Shown: positions 50,302-60,466 of the stretch, piece by piece
Layout of the letters: each line of letters starts with the position of its first letter
Numbering within the stretch: the stretch's first letter is position 1
NCBI GenBank assembly: GCA_050246875.1
Contig: JBFWVF010000009.1
Coordinates: forward strand, 1 to 64,000
Source: SHWB01 sp050246875
GTDB taxonomy: Bacteria; Pseudomonadota; Alphaproteobacteria; UBA6615
DNA: 64,000 bases
Direction of reading: 5' to 3'
The notes under the pieces: model-generated
What the model saw: the letters and a program-made list of their open reading frames with translations, nothing else
Told to the model about the DNA's origin: nothing
The model's database searches: none
Translations under genes and position numbers: made by a program

Positions 50302-52548
50302 ATGACCGACACGCTCGACGCCGGCGATATCCGCCCGACCCAGCTCAAGGACGCGCTGGGCGAGCGCTATCTCGCCTACGCCCTTTCGACCATCGTATCG
50401 CGTTCGCTGCCGGACGTGCGCGACGGCCTCAAGCCGGTGCACCGCCGCCTGCTGTTCGCCATGTCGCAACTTGGCCTCGCCCCCGGATCGGGCCCCAAGA
50501 AGGCCGCCCGCGTCGTCGGCGATGTCATCGGCAAGTACCACCCGCACGGCGACCAGTCGGTCTACGACGCCCTCGTGCGCCTGGCGCAGGACTTTGCCGC
50601 GCGCTGGCCGCTGGTCGACGGGCAGGGCAATTTCGGCAACATCGACGGCGATAACCCGGCGGCCATGCGCTACACCGAGGCGCGGCTGACCGACGTGGCG
50701 GCGGCGCTGCTCGAGGGTATCGACGAGGACGCGGTCGACTTCCGCGAGACCTACGATGGCGAGGGCGAAGAGCCGGCCGTCCTGCCGGCCAACTTCCCCA
50801 ACCTGCTGGCCAACGGCGCCACGGGCATCGCCGTCGGAATGGCGACGGCCATTCCGCCGCACAATGTCGGCGAGCTGTGCGACGCGCTGGCCCATCTGCT
50901 CAAGCATCCGAAGGCGACGGCGGAAACCCTGTCGCGCTTTGTCCCCGGCCCGGACTTTCCCACCGGCGGTATCCTCGTCGAGCCGCGTGACAGCATCGTC
51001 GCCGCCTACGCGACCGGCCGCGGCAGCTTCCGCCTGCGCGCCCGCTGGCAGGTCGAGGAGCTGGGCCGCGGCACCTGGCAGGTGGTCGTCACCGAAATCC
51101 CGTGGCAGGTGCCGAAGGCCCGCCTCGTCGAGCGAATCGCGGAACTGCTGACGGCGAAGAAGCTGCCGCTGCTCGCCGACGTGCGCGACGAATCGGCCGA
51201 GGACGTGCGGCTCGTACTGGAGCCGAAGAGCCGGAATGTCGACGCGGCGGTCCTGATGGAGAGCCTGTTTCGGGCAAGCGACCTCGAGACGCGCATACCG
51301 CTCAACATGAACGTGCTGGCCGCTGACCGCACGCCGGGCGTCATGACGCTGGCGCAGGCGCTGCAGGCCTGGCTCGACCACCGCCACGAGGTGCTGGTCC
51401 GGCGGTCGAAGTATCGCCTGGAGCGCATTGGCCGGCGGCTGGAGGTGCTCGGCGGCTACATGGTCGTCTACCTCAACCTCGACGAGGTGATCGCCGTCAT
51501 CCGCGAGGCGGACGAGCCGAAGGCGGAACTGAAGCGGCGCTGGAAGCTGACCGATGTGCAGGCCGACGCCATCCTCGACATGCGGCTGCGCGCCCTCCGG
51601 CGCATCGACGAGATCGCCATCAAGAAGGAGCAGGGCGACCTGCGTGCCGAGAAGAAGGAGCTGGATGCGCTGCTCGGCGACGAGGGCAAGCGGCGCAAGC
51701 GTCTGGGCGACGAAATAACTGCCCTGAAACTGCGCTTCGGGCCGAAGACGACAGGTGGCGCGCGGCGCACGGAAGTCGGCGATCCGCCACCGGCCATCGA
51801 GGTGCCTAGCGAGGCCAGCGTCGAGCGCGAGGCGGTGACGGTGGTGTGCTCGGCGCAGGGCTGGGTGCGGACGATCAAGGGCCACACCGTCGACCCCGGC
51901 GACCTCAAGTACAAGGAGGGCGACCGCGGCCGCTTCGTGCTGCCGGCGGAGACGATCGACCGGCTGCTCGTGTTCTCGACCGACGGGCGGATGTTCACCG
52001 TGCCGGTCGAACGCCTGCCGGGCGGGCGCGGCCACGGCGAATCGCTGCGCCTGATGATCGACCTCGCCAACGACGCCGACATCGTCGCGCTGTTCGTCCA
52101 CCGGCCGGGCCGCAAGCTGCTGCTGGCCTCCAGCGACGGCCGCGGCTTCGTCGTCGCCGAGGACGACGTCGTCGCCCAGACCCGGGCCGGCCGGCAGGTG
52201 CTCAACGTGTCGACCCCGGCCGAGGCGACGGTCTGCGTGCCGGCGGCGGGCGATCACGTCGCGGTCCTCGGCGGTAACCGCAAGCTGCTGGTCTTTGCCC
52301 TCGACGAACTGCCCGAGATGGCGCGCGGCCGCGGCGTCCGCCTGCAGGCATACGCCAAGGGCGAACTGGTCGACGCGCGCACCTTCATGCTGGCCGACGG
52401 GCTGCCTACGCGGACCGGCGAGCGGACCCGCACCTTCACGGCGGACGAACTGGCCGAGTGGCGCGGCAAGCGCGCCCAGGCCGGCCGGGTCGTGCCGGCG
52501 GGCTTTCCCAAGGCCAATCGCATCGGCACGGACCCGTTCGCCGGCTGA
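50302..52548 (+). CDS. parC: DNA topoisomerase IV subunit A
   Basis: Breaks and rejoins DNA to decatenate daughter chromosomes. 748 residues: RSLPDVRDGLKPVHRRLLFA, active-site Tyr124 in AMRYTEARLT, NFPNLLANGATGIAVGMAT, then a C-terminal beta-pinwheel with few blades, which separates it from GyrA. At the position of quinolone-contacting Ser80 of E. coli there is Gln85 (HPHGDQSVYDA) and Asp89 at that of Glu84. parE is not in the window. Confidence 0.96.
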   Translation: MTDTLDAGDIRPTQLKDALGERYLAYALSTIVSRSLPDVRDGLKPVHRRLLFAMSQLGLAPGSGPKKAARVVGDVIGKYHPHGDQSVYDALVRLAQDFAARWPLVDGQGNFGNIDGDNPAAMRYTEARLTDVAAALLEGIDEDAVDFRETYDGEGEEPAVLPANFPNLLANGATGIAVGMATAIPPHNVGELCDALAHLLKHPKATAETLSRFVPGPDFPTGGILVEPRDSIVAAYATGRGSFRLRARWQVEELGRGTWQVVVTEIPWQVPKARLVERIAELLTAKKLPLLADVRDESAEDVRLVLEPKSRNVDAAVLMESLFRASDLETRIPLNMNVLAADRTPGVMTLAQALQAWLDHRHEVLVRRSKYRLERIGRRLEVLGGYMVVYLNLDEVIAVIREADEPKAELKRRWKLTDVQADAILDMRLRALRRIDEIAIKKEQGDLRAEKKELDALLGDEGKRRKRLGDEITALKLRFGPKTTGGARRTEVGDPPPAIEVPSEASVEREAVTVVCSAQGWVRTIKGHTVDPGDLKYKEGDRGRFVLPAETIDRLLVFSTDGRMFTVPVERLPGGRGHGESLRLMIDLANDADIVALFVHRPGRKLLLASSDGRGFVVAEDDVVAQTRAGRQVLNVSTPAEATVCVPAAGDHVAVLGGNRKLLVFALDELPEMARGRGVRLQAYAKGELVDARTFMLADGLPTRTGERTRTFTADELAEWRGKRAQAGRVVPAGFPKANRIGTDPFAG

Positions 52549-52635
52549 TCCAGGGCACCCGAGGCCGTTGAGCGGTGCCGGGCGAGGTGCTATGCAGCCG
52601 GCCCAGATCGTTGCCCACCCTTTCGGGGACCCGAC

Positions 52636-53244
52636 ATGAGCATCCAAGCCGCGCCCGCCGCCTTGCAGCCGACCCTGGTGTCCGCGCTCTGGCCCCAGCA
52701 GCAGGGCATGCGCGATGTGCTGCGCCTCGTGGTGCTGGCCCTCGCCGGAACCGCCCTGCTGGTCCTCTCGGCCAAGATAAAGGTGCCGTTCTGGCCGGTG
52801 CCGATGACGATGCAGACCTTCGCCGTGCTGGTCATCGGCATGGCCTACGGCTGGCGCCTCGGCGCCGCGACGGTCGTCCTGTACCTGCTCGAAGGCGCTG
52901 TCGGTCTTCCGGTTTTCACCGGCACGCCCGAGCGCGGCATCGGGGTCATGTACATGTACGGCCCGACGGGCGGGTTCCTGCTCGGCTTCGTCGTCGGGGC
53001 GGCGATTTCCGGCTGGCTCGCCGAACAGGGCTGGGATCGCTCCGTGGTGCGGACGCTCGGTGCGATGCTGGCCGGCGAAGTGGCGATGTTCGTGCTCGGT
53101 CTCGCCTGGCTCGCGCATCTGTTCGGAGCGAGCAAGGCCATCGAGTTCGGCCTCGCGCCGTTCGTCTGGGCGGAGATCTTCAAGATCGCCCTGGCCGCGG
53201 CCGTGATGCCCGGCGCCTGGTGGCTGCTGCGCCGGCTGCGGTAG
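52636..53244 (+). CDS. bioY: BioY biotin transporter
   Basis: 202 residues with six membrane helices: AKIKVPFWPVPMTMQTFAVL (the BioY signature), AYGWRLGAATVVLYLLEGAVG and PTGGFLLGFVVGAAISGWLAE, complete. BioY is the substrate-binding S component for biotin and can act alone or with BioMN. Those are not nearby. Ribosome site is weak (GGGGAC). No BioR-type palindrome (TTATMKATAA) is seen in the 87 bases upstream. Confidence 0.95.
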   Translation: MSIQAAPAALQPTLVSALWPQQQGMRDVLRLVVLALAGTALLVLSAKIKVPFWPVPMTMQTFAVLVIGMAYGWRLGAATVVLYLLEGAVGLPVFTGTPERGIGVMYMYGPTGGFLLGFVVGAAISGWLAEQGWDRSVVRTLGAMLAGEVAMFVLGLAWLAHLFGASKAIEFGLAPFVWAEIFKIALAAAVMPGAWWLLRRLR

Positions 53245-53316
53245 CGGTTCGCGGCCCCTTTTCCGCAGGGGTCGCAAGCCGCCGTCACACGCACGGGCGA
53301 CGGACGCGTCGGCGGC

Positions 53317-55188
53317 CTACTGGCCGCCGCGCTCGCTGTCGCCGTCGGCCGGCGGATCGTCCGGTCCCGCCGTGTCGTCGTCGGTGACGTCGGAATCCTC
53401 GGGCTGGTCCGGCTCGTCTCCGGTTTCTTCCGGCTCGTCCACCTCGCCATCGTCCCGGTCGTCGTCGAAGGTGCCGGGGGGCAGGGGTTCAGAGCCGAAC
53501 CGCGTGCCTTCATCCGCGTCCGCCTTCTCGAACGACGTTCCGAACAGCGTCTTGGGCAGCCAGTCCGACAGGGGCGGATAGGCGGCCAGCAGGCCCAGTG
53601 CGACGATCTGGATCGCCACGAACGGAATGATGCCGCGATAGATGTGGCCGGTGGTCACTTCCGGCGGCGCCACGCCGCGCAGGTAGAACAGGGCGAAGCC
53701 GAAGGGCGGCGTCAGGAAGGAGGTCTGCAGGTTCATCGCCATCATCACGCCGAGCCAGATGGGCGAGATGTCGAACTGCAGCAGCACCGGGGCGACGATC
53801 GGCACGACGACGAAGCAGATCTCGATGAAATCGAGGAAGAAGCCGAGGATGAACATCACCAGCATGACGACGATCATCGCGCCGACCACGCCGCCCGGCA
53901 TGTTCGACAGCAGGTGATGCACGGTCTCGTCGCCGCCGAGGCCGCGGAATACGAGGGAGAACACCGCCGCGCCGATGAGGATGACGAAGACCATCGACGT
54001 GATTTCCATCGTCGAGCGCGCGACCGGCTGCAGGACACCGCGCGTGAAGACGCGGAACAGCGACACGACGATGCCCCAGACCAGCAGCGCCGCGCAGAGC
54101 AGGGCGACGACGATGGCGATCATGTCGCCGGTGGAAATGACGTCGAGGTTCATGCGCAGATCGAGCGTGGCGTTGAGCGCCAGCATCACGACGAGGCCGA
54201 CGGCGGCGCCATAGATCGGCAACTGCGAACGCGACTCCACGAGGCGCGCCACGGCGACGAGGCCGCGGCCGACGAAGGTTTCGCCGCGGTGGCTTTCGGG
54301 AATGTCCAGTTCGACAAGGCGCAGCCCGGCCAGCAGCGTCGAGCCGATGGCGCCGACCGCGGCGGCCTCGGTGGGGGTCGCGACACCCGCCAGGATCGAG
54401 CCGAGCACCGCGATGATGAGCACGATCGGCGGGATGAGGGCCTTCGCCACGCGCGCCCAGAGGCTCGAATAGTCGCCGGTGTCGTCGCGCGGAATGGGCG
54501 GCGAGGAGGCCGGCCACAGCCAGGCGATGATGACCTGATAGGCGATGTAGAAGCCGACCAGCATCAGGCCCGGAATGAGCGCGCCGGCGAACAGGTCGCC
54601 GACCGATACCGGTTCGGGCGAATAGTTGCCGAGGGTGCGCTGGGCATCGACGTAGGCGTTGGAGATCTGGTCGCCGAGGATGACCAGCACGATCGAGGGC
54701 GGGATGATCTGCCCGAGCGTGCCCGAGGCGCAGATCATGCCCGAGGCGAGCTTGGGATCGTAGCCGCGCTTCATCATCGTCGGCAGCGACAGCAGGCCCA
54801 TCGTGACCACGGTGGCGCCGACGATGCCGGTCGAGGCGGCGAGGAACGCGCCGACGATCGCCACCGAGATGCCCAGGCCCCCCCGCAGCGAGCCGAAGAG
54901 CTGGCCCATGGTGTCGAGCAGTTCCTCGGCCACCTTCGAGCGTTCGAGCATGACGCCCATGAAGACGAACAGCGGAACGGCGATCAGCACCTCGTTGGTC
55001 ATCGCGTTGCCGAAGATGCGCGATGGCAGGGCGCCGAAGAACGACATGTCGAAGATGCCGAACCAGTTACCCAGCAGGGCCCAGATCAGCGCCGTGCCGG
55101 CCAGCGTGAAGGCAACGGGGAAGCCGCACATCAGGAAGATGACGGCGGTGAGGAACATCAGCAGGTCGAGATAGGCCGCGAGGTCCAT
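53317..55188 (-). CDS. dctM: TRAP transporter large permease, long form
   Basis: The transport subunit of a sodium-driven TRAP uptake system. 623 residues with more than a dozen membrane helices. MFLTAVIFLMCGFPVAFTL, FLAASTGIVGATVVTMGLLSLP and ASGTLGQIIPPSIVLVILGDQ are DctM signatures. Two features are unusual: an insertion of about 130 residues with extra helices in the middle (around 250-390), and a C-terminal tail of about 60 residues rich in Asp, Glu and Pro. Ends overlap closely with dctQ (3 bases between). Confidence 0.93.
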   Translation of the reverse strand: MDLAAYLDLLMFLTAVIFLMCGFPVAFTLAGTALIWALLGNWFGIFDMSFFGALPSRIFGNAMTNEVLIAVPLFVFMGVMLERSKVAEELLDTMGQLFGSLRGGLGISVAIVGAFLAASTGIVGATVVTMGLLSLPTMMKRGYDPKLASGMICASGTLGQIIPPSIVLVILGDQISNAYVDAQRTLGNYSPEPVSVGDLFAGALIPGLMLVGFYIAYQVIIAWLWPASSPPIPRDDTGDYSSLWARVAKALIPPIVLIIAVLGSILAGVATPTEAAAVGAIGSTLLAGLRLVELDIPESHRGETFVGRGLVAVARLVESRSQLPIYGAAVGLVVMLALNATLDLRMNLDVISTGDMIAIVVALLCAALLVWGIVVSLFRVFTRGVLQPVARSTMEITSMVFVILIGAAVFSLVFRGLGGDETVHHLLSNMPGGVVGAMIVVMLVMFILGFFLDFIEICFVVVPIVAPVLLQFDISPIWLGVMMAMNLQTSFLTPPFGFALFYLRGVAPPEVTTGHIYRGIIPFVAIQIVALGLLAAYPPLSDWLPKTLFGTSFEKADADEGTRFGSEPLPPGTFDDDRDDGEVDEPEETGDEPDQPEDSDVTDDDTAGPDDPPADGDSERGGQ

Positions 55189-55191
55189 CGC

Positions 55192-55740
55192 TCAGACCCT
55201 CTCCTCGGCCGCCGCCGGCGCGTCCGCCGTGGTCTCGATGCCGAGCAGGACGAGCAGGGCATGCAGCGCCATCGAGACGCCCTGCAGGCCGACCAGGAAG
55301 GTGAAGACGAGGATTACGCTTTTCAGCAGGTAGACGGCCTGTATGCCGCTGGTTTCCTTGGAACCCTCGTGTACCGCCCAGGAATTCGCGATGTAGCCGA
55401 AGCTGTAGATGGCGATCAGGACGCAGACAGGCAGCAGGAAGAACAGGGCGCCGGCGAGGTCGATCGCGGCTTTCGTGCGCGGCGTCGCCGGCTGGTAGAA
55501 GATGTCGACCCGGACATGGCCGCCGCGCAGCAGCGTGTAGCCGGCGCCGACCATGAACAGCACGCCGTGCAGGTAGACCACCGATTCCTGCAGCATGATG
55601 AGGCCGATGCCGAAGACGTACCGCAGCACGACGACGGCGAACTGCACCAGCACCATGATCACGGCGAGCCAGGCGATCCAGCTGCCGATCTTGTCGTTGA
55701 AGCCGTCTATGGCCGCCGCCACGGCCCGCAATGCGGTCAC
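55192..55740 (-). CDS. dctQ: TRAP transporter small permease
   Basis: 182 residues with four membrane helices: IGSWIAWLAVIMVLVQFAVV, LQESVVYLHGVLFMVGAGYT (Gln-Glu-Ser typical of DctQ), and HVRVDIFYQPATPRTKAAID. Partner of the large permease. Start GTG 55740 with GGAG about 8 bases upstream; the longer frame would run into the terminator hairpin. Confidence 0.93.
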   Translation of the reverse strand: MTALRAVAAAIDGFNDKIGSWIAWLAVIMVLVQFAVVVLRYVFGIGLIMLQESVVYLHGVLFMVGAGYTLLRGGHVRVDIFYQPATPRTKAAIDLAGALFFLLPVCVLIAIYSFGYIANSWAVHEGSKETSGIQAVYLLKSVILVFTFLVGLQGVSMALHALLVLLGIETTADAPAAAEERV

Positions 55741-55777
55741 CGCCTTACTCCCACCCGGCCCGCGCCGCCCGCGCAGG

Positions 55778-55812
55778 AAAAAGGCCCGCACCGGTCGCGT
55801 CCGGTGCGGGCC
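55778..55812 (-). terminator. Intercistronic terminator after dctP
   Basis: A 12-base-pair stem, GGCCCGCACCGG with CCGGTGCGGGCC around a 6-base loop, followed on the minus strand by TTTTT (A-run 55778-55782). It lies between dctP and dctQ and should stop most transcription, leaving more binding protein than permease. Confidence 0.88.
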
Positions 55813-55841
55813 CGAGAGACATCTGCCGGACGCGCCGGCTG

Positions 55842-56936
55842 CTAGTACTTGAACTTGAGCAGGCGTGCGTCCGCGAACGCCTGATCGGCAATCCGCGCCC
55901 AGGAGATGGAGTAGCGGCGGAAGTCGAGGAAGCTCTCGTGGATCTTCTTCGTTACCGGATCGGCGGCCGCGACTTCCGACATGACCTGGCCGGAGTGCTC
56001 GCCGATGGCCCGCATCACGTCGTTGGAGAAGCGCTTGAGCTGCACCTTGTGCTGGCGCAGCAGGACGTTCAGCGAGTCGCCGTTGCGGGCATTGAACTCG
56101 GCCAGCGTGTACTCGTTCTCAGCCGTCATCGCCGAGGTGACGAGGGCCTTCTCGCCGGCCGAGAAGCCGTCCCACACCTTCTTGTTGACGCCGACGCCGA
56201 GCGCCGTGCCCGGCTCGTGGAAGCCCGGGTAGTAGTAGTATTTGGTGACCTTGTAGAAGCCGAAGGCGAGGTCGTTCCAGGGGCCCACCCACTCGGTGCC
56301 GTCGATGGCGCCGCTCTGCAGCGCGGCGAAGATCTCGCCGCCGGGCAGGTTGACCACGGCCGCACCGAGGCGGCGCAGCACCTCGCCGCCGAGGCCGGGC
56401 ATGCGGAACTTGAGGCCCTTGTAGTCCTCGAGCGAGTTGATTTCCTTGTTGAACCAGCCGCCCATCTGGACGCCGGTGTTGCCGGCGAGGAAGGGCTTGA
56501 TGTTGAAGCCGGCAGACAGGTCATCCCACAGCTTCTGGCCACCGCCGTGGTGGACCCACGACGTGATCTCGGTCGCGGTCAGGCCGAACGGAACGGCAGC
56601 GAAGTAGTTGAAGGCTTTCGACTTGCCCTGCCAGTAGTACTCGGCGCCGTGGTACATGTCGGCCGTGCCGTTCGACACTGCATCGAAGGACTCGAATGGC
56701 GGCACCAGCTCGCCCGCGGCGAAGACCTTGACCGTGATCTTGCCGTCGGTGGCGTCGGTGATGCGCTTGGCGAGGCGTTCGGCCCCCGTGCCGAGGCCGG
56801 GGAAGTTCTTCGGCCACGTCGTTACCATGCGCAGTTCCTTCATGCCCTGCGCGATGGCGGGCTTCGGGAAACTCGAGGCGGCGGTGGCGGCTGCCCCCGC
56901 CACGGCGGCGCCGACGATGAATTTGCGACGATTCAT
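55842..56936 (-). CDS. dctP: TRAP substrate-binding protein (TakP/2-oxoacid-like group)
   Basis: 364 residues. A twin-arginine-like signal (RRKF at 3-6, then a hydrophobic stretch to AIAQ) exports it. The fold is DctP: GKITVKVFAAGELVPPFESF, VSNGTADMYHGAEYYWQGKS, GLKFRMPGLGGEVLRRLGA and GAIDGTEWVGPWNDLAFG, closest in style to TakP-like proteins that bind 2-oxoacids such as pyruvate. GGGAGG precedes ATG 56936. First gene of the TRAP operon. Confidence 0.93.
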   Translation of the reverse strand: MNRRKFIVGAAVAGAAATAASSFPKPAIAQGMKELRMVTTWPKNFPGLGTGAERLAKRITDATDGKITVKVFAAGELVPPFESFDAVSNGTADMYHGAEYYWQGKSKAFNYFAAVPFGLTATEITSWVHHGGGQKLWDDLSAGFNIKPFLAGNTGVQMGGWFNKEINSLEDYKGLKFRMPGLGGEVLRRLGAAVVNLPGGEIFAALQSGAIDGTEWVGPWNDLAFGFYKVTKYYYYPGFHEPGTALGVGVNKKVWDGFSAGEKALVTSAMTAENEYTLAEFNARNGDSLNVLLRQHKVQLKRFSNDVMRAIGEHSGQVMSEVAAADPVTKKIHESFLDFRRYSISWARIADQAFADARLLKFKY

Positions 56937-57074
56937 AATGCCTCCCTGACGTTCGTCTTGGTTGCGATCGGTGCCATCGAGGCGGGTGCCGGACGGCAGC
57001 ACAACCCGTTGCATTCAGGTTGCCGATTGTTGTGTGAAATCCTACGCGACGGGAAAAACGCGCGCAAATCCTTC

Positions 57075-57827
57075 TCAGGTGCGGGAGATCGGCATCTCAC
57101 CGTGATCGGCCGACAGGGGCTGCCAGCCGTCGGGACCGAGCGCTTCCAGCGGTGCGAAGCGGGTCTTGTAGACCATCTTCGCGCAATCGCGCACCCAGTA
57201 GCCGAGATAGACATGGGCCAGCGACAGGGCCCGCGCGTGCTCGATCAGCCACATCACGATGTAGGTGCCGAGGCTGCGGTCCGCAGCCTCCGGGTCGAAG
57301 TAGCTGTAGACGGCCGAAAGTCCGTCGCCCAGCCGGTCGACGAGACAGCCGCCGAGCAGGACGTCGCCGGCGTCGCGGAATTCGACGAGAATCGTGTCGA
57401 CCGTGGTGTCCTCGACCATCGCGCGGTAGTCGGTGACCGTCATCGTCGCCATCTCGCCGCCGGCGTGGCGGCCGCCCTGGTAGCGGGTGAAGAGGGCATA
57501 CTGCTCCGCCGTCGCCTCGGGCGCGCGGACGCGGGCGACGATGTCGGCATTGCGCCGCCATACCCGCCGCAGCGAGCGGCCGGGGGCAAAGTCGCGGGTG
57601 GCGATCCGCACCGGCACGCAGGCCGAGCAGCCGGGGCAGGCGGGGCGGTAGACGATGTGGTGCGAGCGGCGGAAGCCGGCCTGCGCCAGGCTGTCGTGCA
57701 GTGGCTGGGCGGCATTGCCGCGCAGTTCGGTGAACAGGTTCCGCTCGATCCGGCCGGGCAGGTAGGGGCACGGCATCGGGCCGGTGCGGTAAAACACCAG
57801 TGGCGGCCGCATCGGCTGGCTGGTCAT
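57075..57827 (-). CDS. bpt: Bpt/ATE leucyl-transferase for Asp/Glu N-termini
   Basis: Adds Leu (bacteria) to N-terminal Asp or Glu to create an N-degron. 250 residues: the Cys cluster CPGCSACVPVR, FHLHRLYR-like strands replaced by RRVWRRNADIVARV, FTRYQGGRHAGGEMA, and YLGYWVRDCAKMVYK near the end, all of the ATE/Bpt family. It overlaps the alpha-E gene by 4 bases (ATGA), so it belongs to that operon. Confidence 0.95.
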   Translation of the reverse strand: MTSQPMRPPLVFYRTGPMPCPYLPGRIERNLFTELRGNAAQPLHDSLAQAGFRRSHHIVYRPACPGCSACVPVRIATRDFAPGRSLRRVWRRNADIVARVRAPEATAEQYALFTRYQGGRHAGGEMATMTVTDYRAMVEDTTVDTILVEFRDAGDVLLGGCLVDRLGDGLSAVYSYFDPEAADRSLGTYIVMWLIEHARALSLAHVYLGYWVRDCAKMVYKTRFAPLEALGPDGWQPLSADHGEMPISRT

Positions 57828-58827
57828 GCCGCCTCTCCCGCGATGTCCGGCCCCGGCATCGCATAGCCGAAAAAGGCGCGACCGACCTGGTCGGTCAGAT
57901 GGATCAACTGGCGTTGCACCCAGTCATTAAACTCGTGCAGGCCCCGCGCCACAACATCCTCGACCGTGTAGCTGGCGAAGACGGCGCGCATCTCGTCGGC
58001 GAGTTCCTCCGCCGCGGCGCCGCGCGCCAGCATGTAACGGCTGCGAAGTTCGTCGAGCCGGGCCGCAGCCTCGAGAAGATTGGCACGCACCGAGCGTGGA
58101 AAGTCTTCATGGAAGAGCAGGAAGCCCGCGACGCGGTCAGGCGACAGGGCACGTGGATGGACACGGCGATAGGCATGATAGCCGGCGACGGCGCGCAGCA
58201 GGGCGTTCCACTGGCTGTCGTCGACGCCGTTGGGGGTTGCTTCGCCGCCGGGCGCCAGCAGCCGGTACTTCACGTCGAGCAGCCGAGTCGTCTGGTCGGC
58301 GCGCTCGATCGCCTTGCCGAGCCGGTAGAAGGTCCAGCCCTGGTCCCGGTAGAAGGTGCCCTCGGTGATGCCGTAATGCGTCTGGCAGCCTTCCTTGATG
58401 CGCGCGCACAGGCGCGAGACGTTGTGCAAGGCGATATCGGCGGCACCGACGCCGCGGACCCAGGCGTGGAAGACATTGAGGTGCGACCACATCTCGGTGC
58501 TGATCAGCGGGCGCAGCAGGCGTGCGTTGGCGCGGGCTGCGGCGATGGACGAGGCCACCGAGTTCGGATTGGTGGCATCGATGATGTAGAAATGGATGAC
58601 GTTCGTGGCGCTGGCCTCGGCATGGCGGGCGTAGAAGCTATCCTCGTCGGCCTGGACATCGATGATCGACCGCCAGTTGCTGGAACCAGCGAGGTCGCGG
58701 GCGTGCGTCTCCTGCACGTCCACGATACGCGCGATGTTTTCCGCCCGCTCCATGTAGCGCGCGAGCCAGAAGATCGCCTCGGCGTGACGCGAGAGGGTGA
58801 CGCGGCCGCGGCCCGGCATGCGCTCGG

Positions 58828-58831
<4 letters not shown>
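57824..58831 (-). CDS. Alpha-E domain protein (COG2307)
   Basis: 335 residues, nearly all helical. The family pattern is seen: LSRHAEAIFWLARYMERAEN at the N-terminus, IALHNVSRLCARIKEGCQTH, GWTFYRLGKAIERADQTTRL and HEFNDWVQRQLIHLTDQVG. Partner of a circularly permuted ATP-grasp enzyme in a system proposed to make a peptide-like tag (function still unproven). The start ATG 58831 overlaps the ATP-grasp stop, and the stop overlaps the bpt start. Confidence 0.93.
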
Positions 58832-60321
<1,490 letters not shown>

Positions 60322-60466
60322 GTCGCGCCTGGACCTGCCCGAATTCCGGTGTGCGACGCCTCCGCCCCCGATGCCTCGCGGCCGGGACTGTCGTTGTCCT
60401 TGAGCCAAGCCTAGCCCGCCCGCCAGCGCGAGTCACGGCCATGGCCGGACGGTGCGTTCGCCGGCC

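Noticed and set aside
50014..53277. Open frame of 1087 codons on the minus strand
   Set aside because: Antisense to parC and bioY, both confidently identified.
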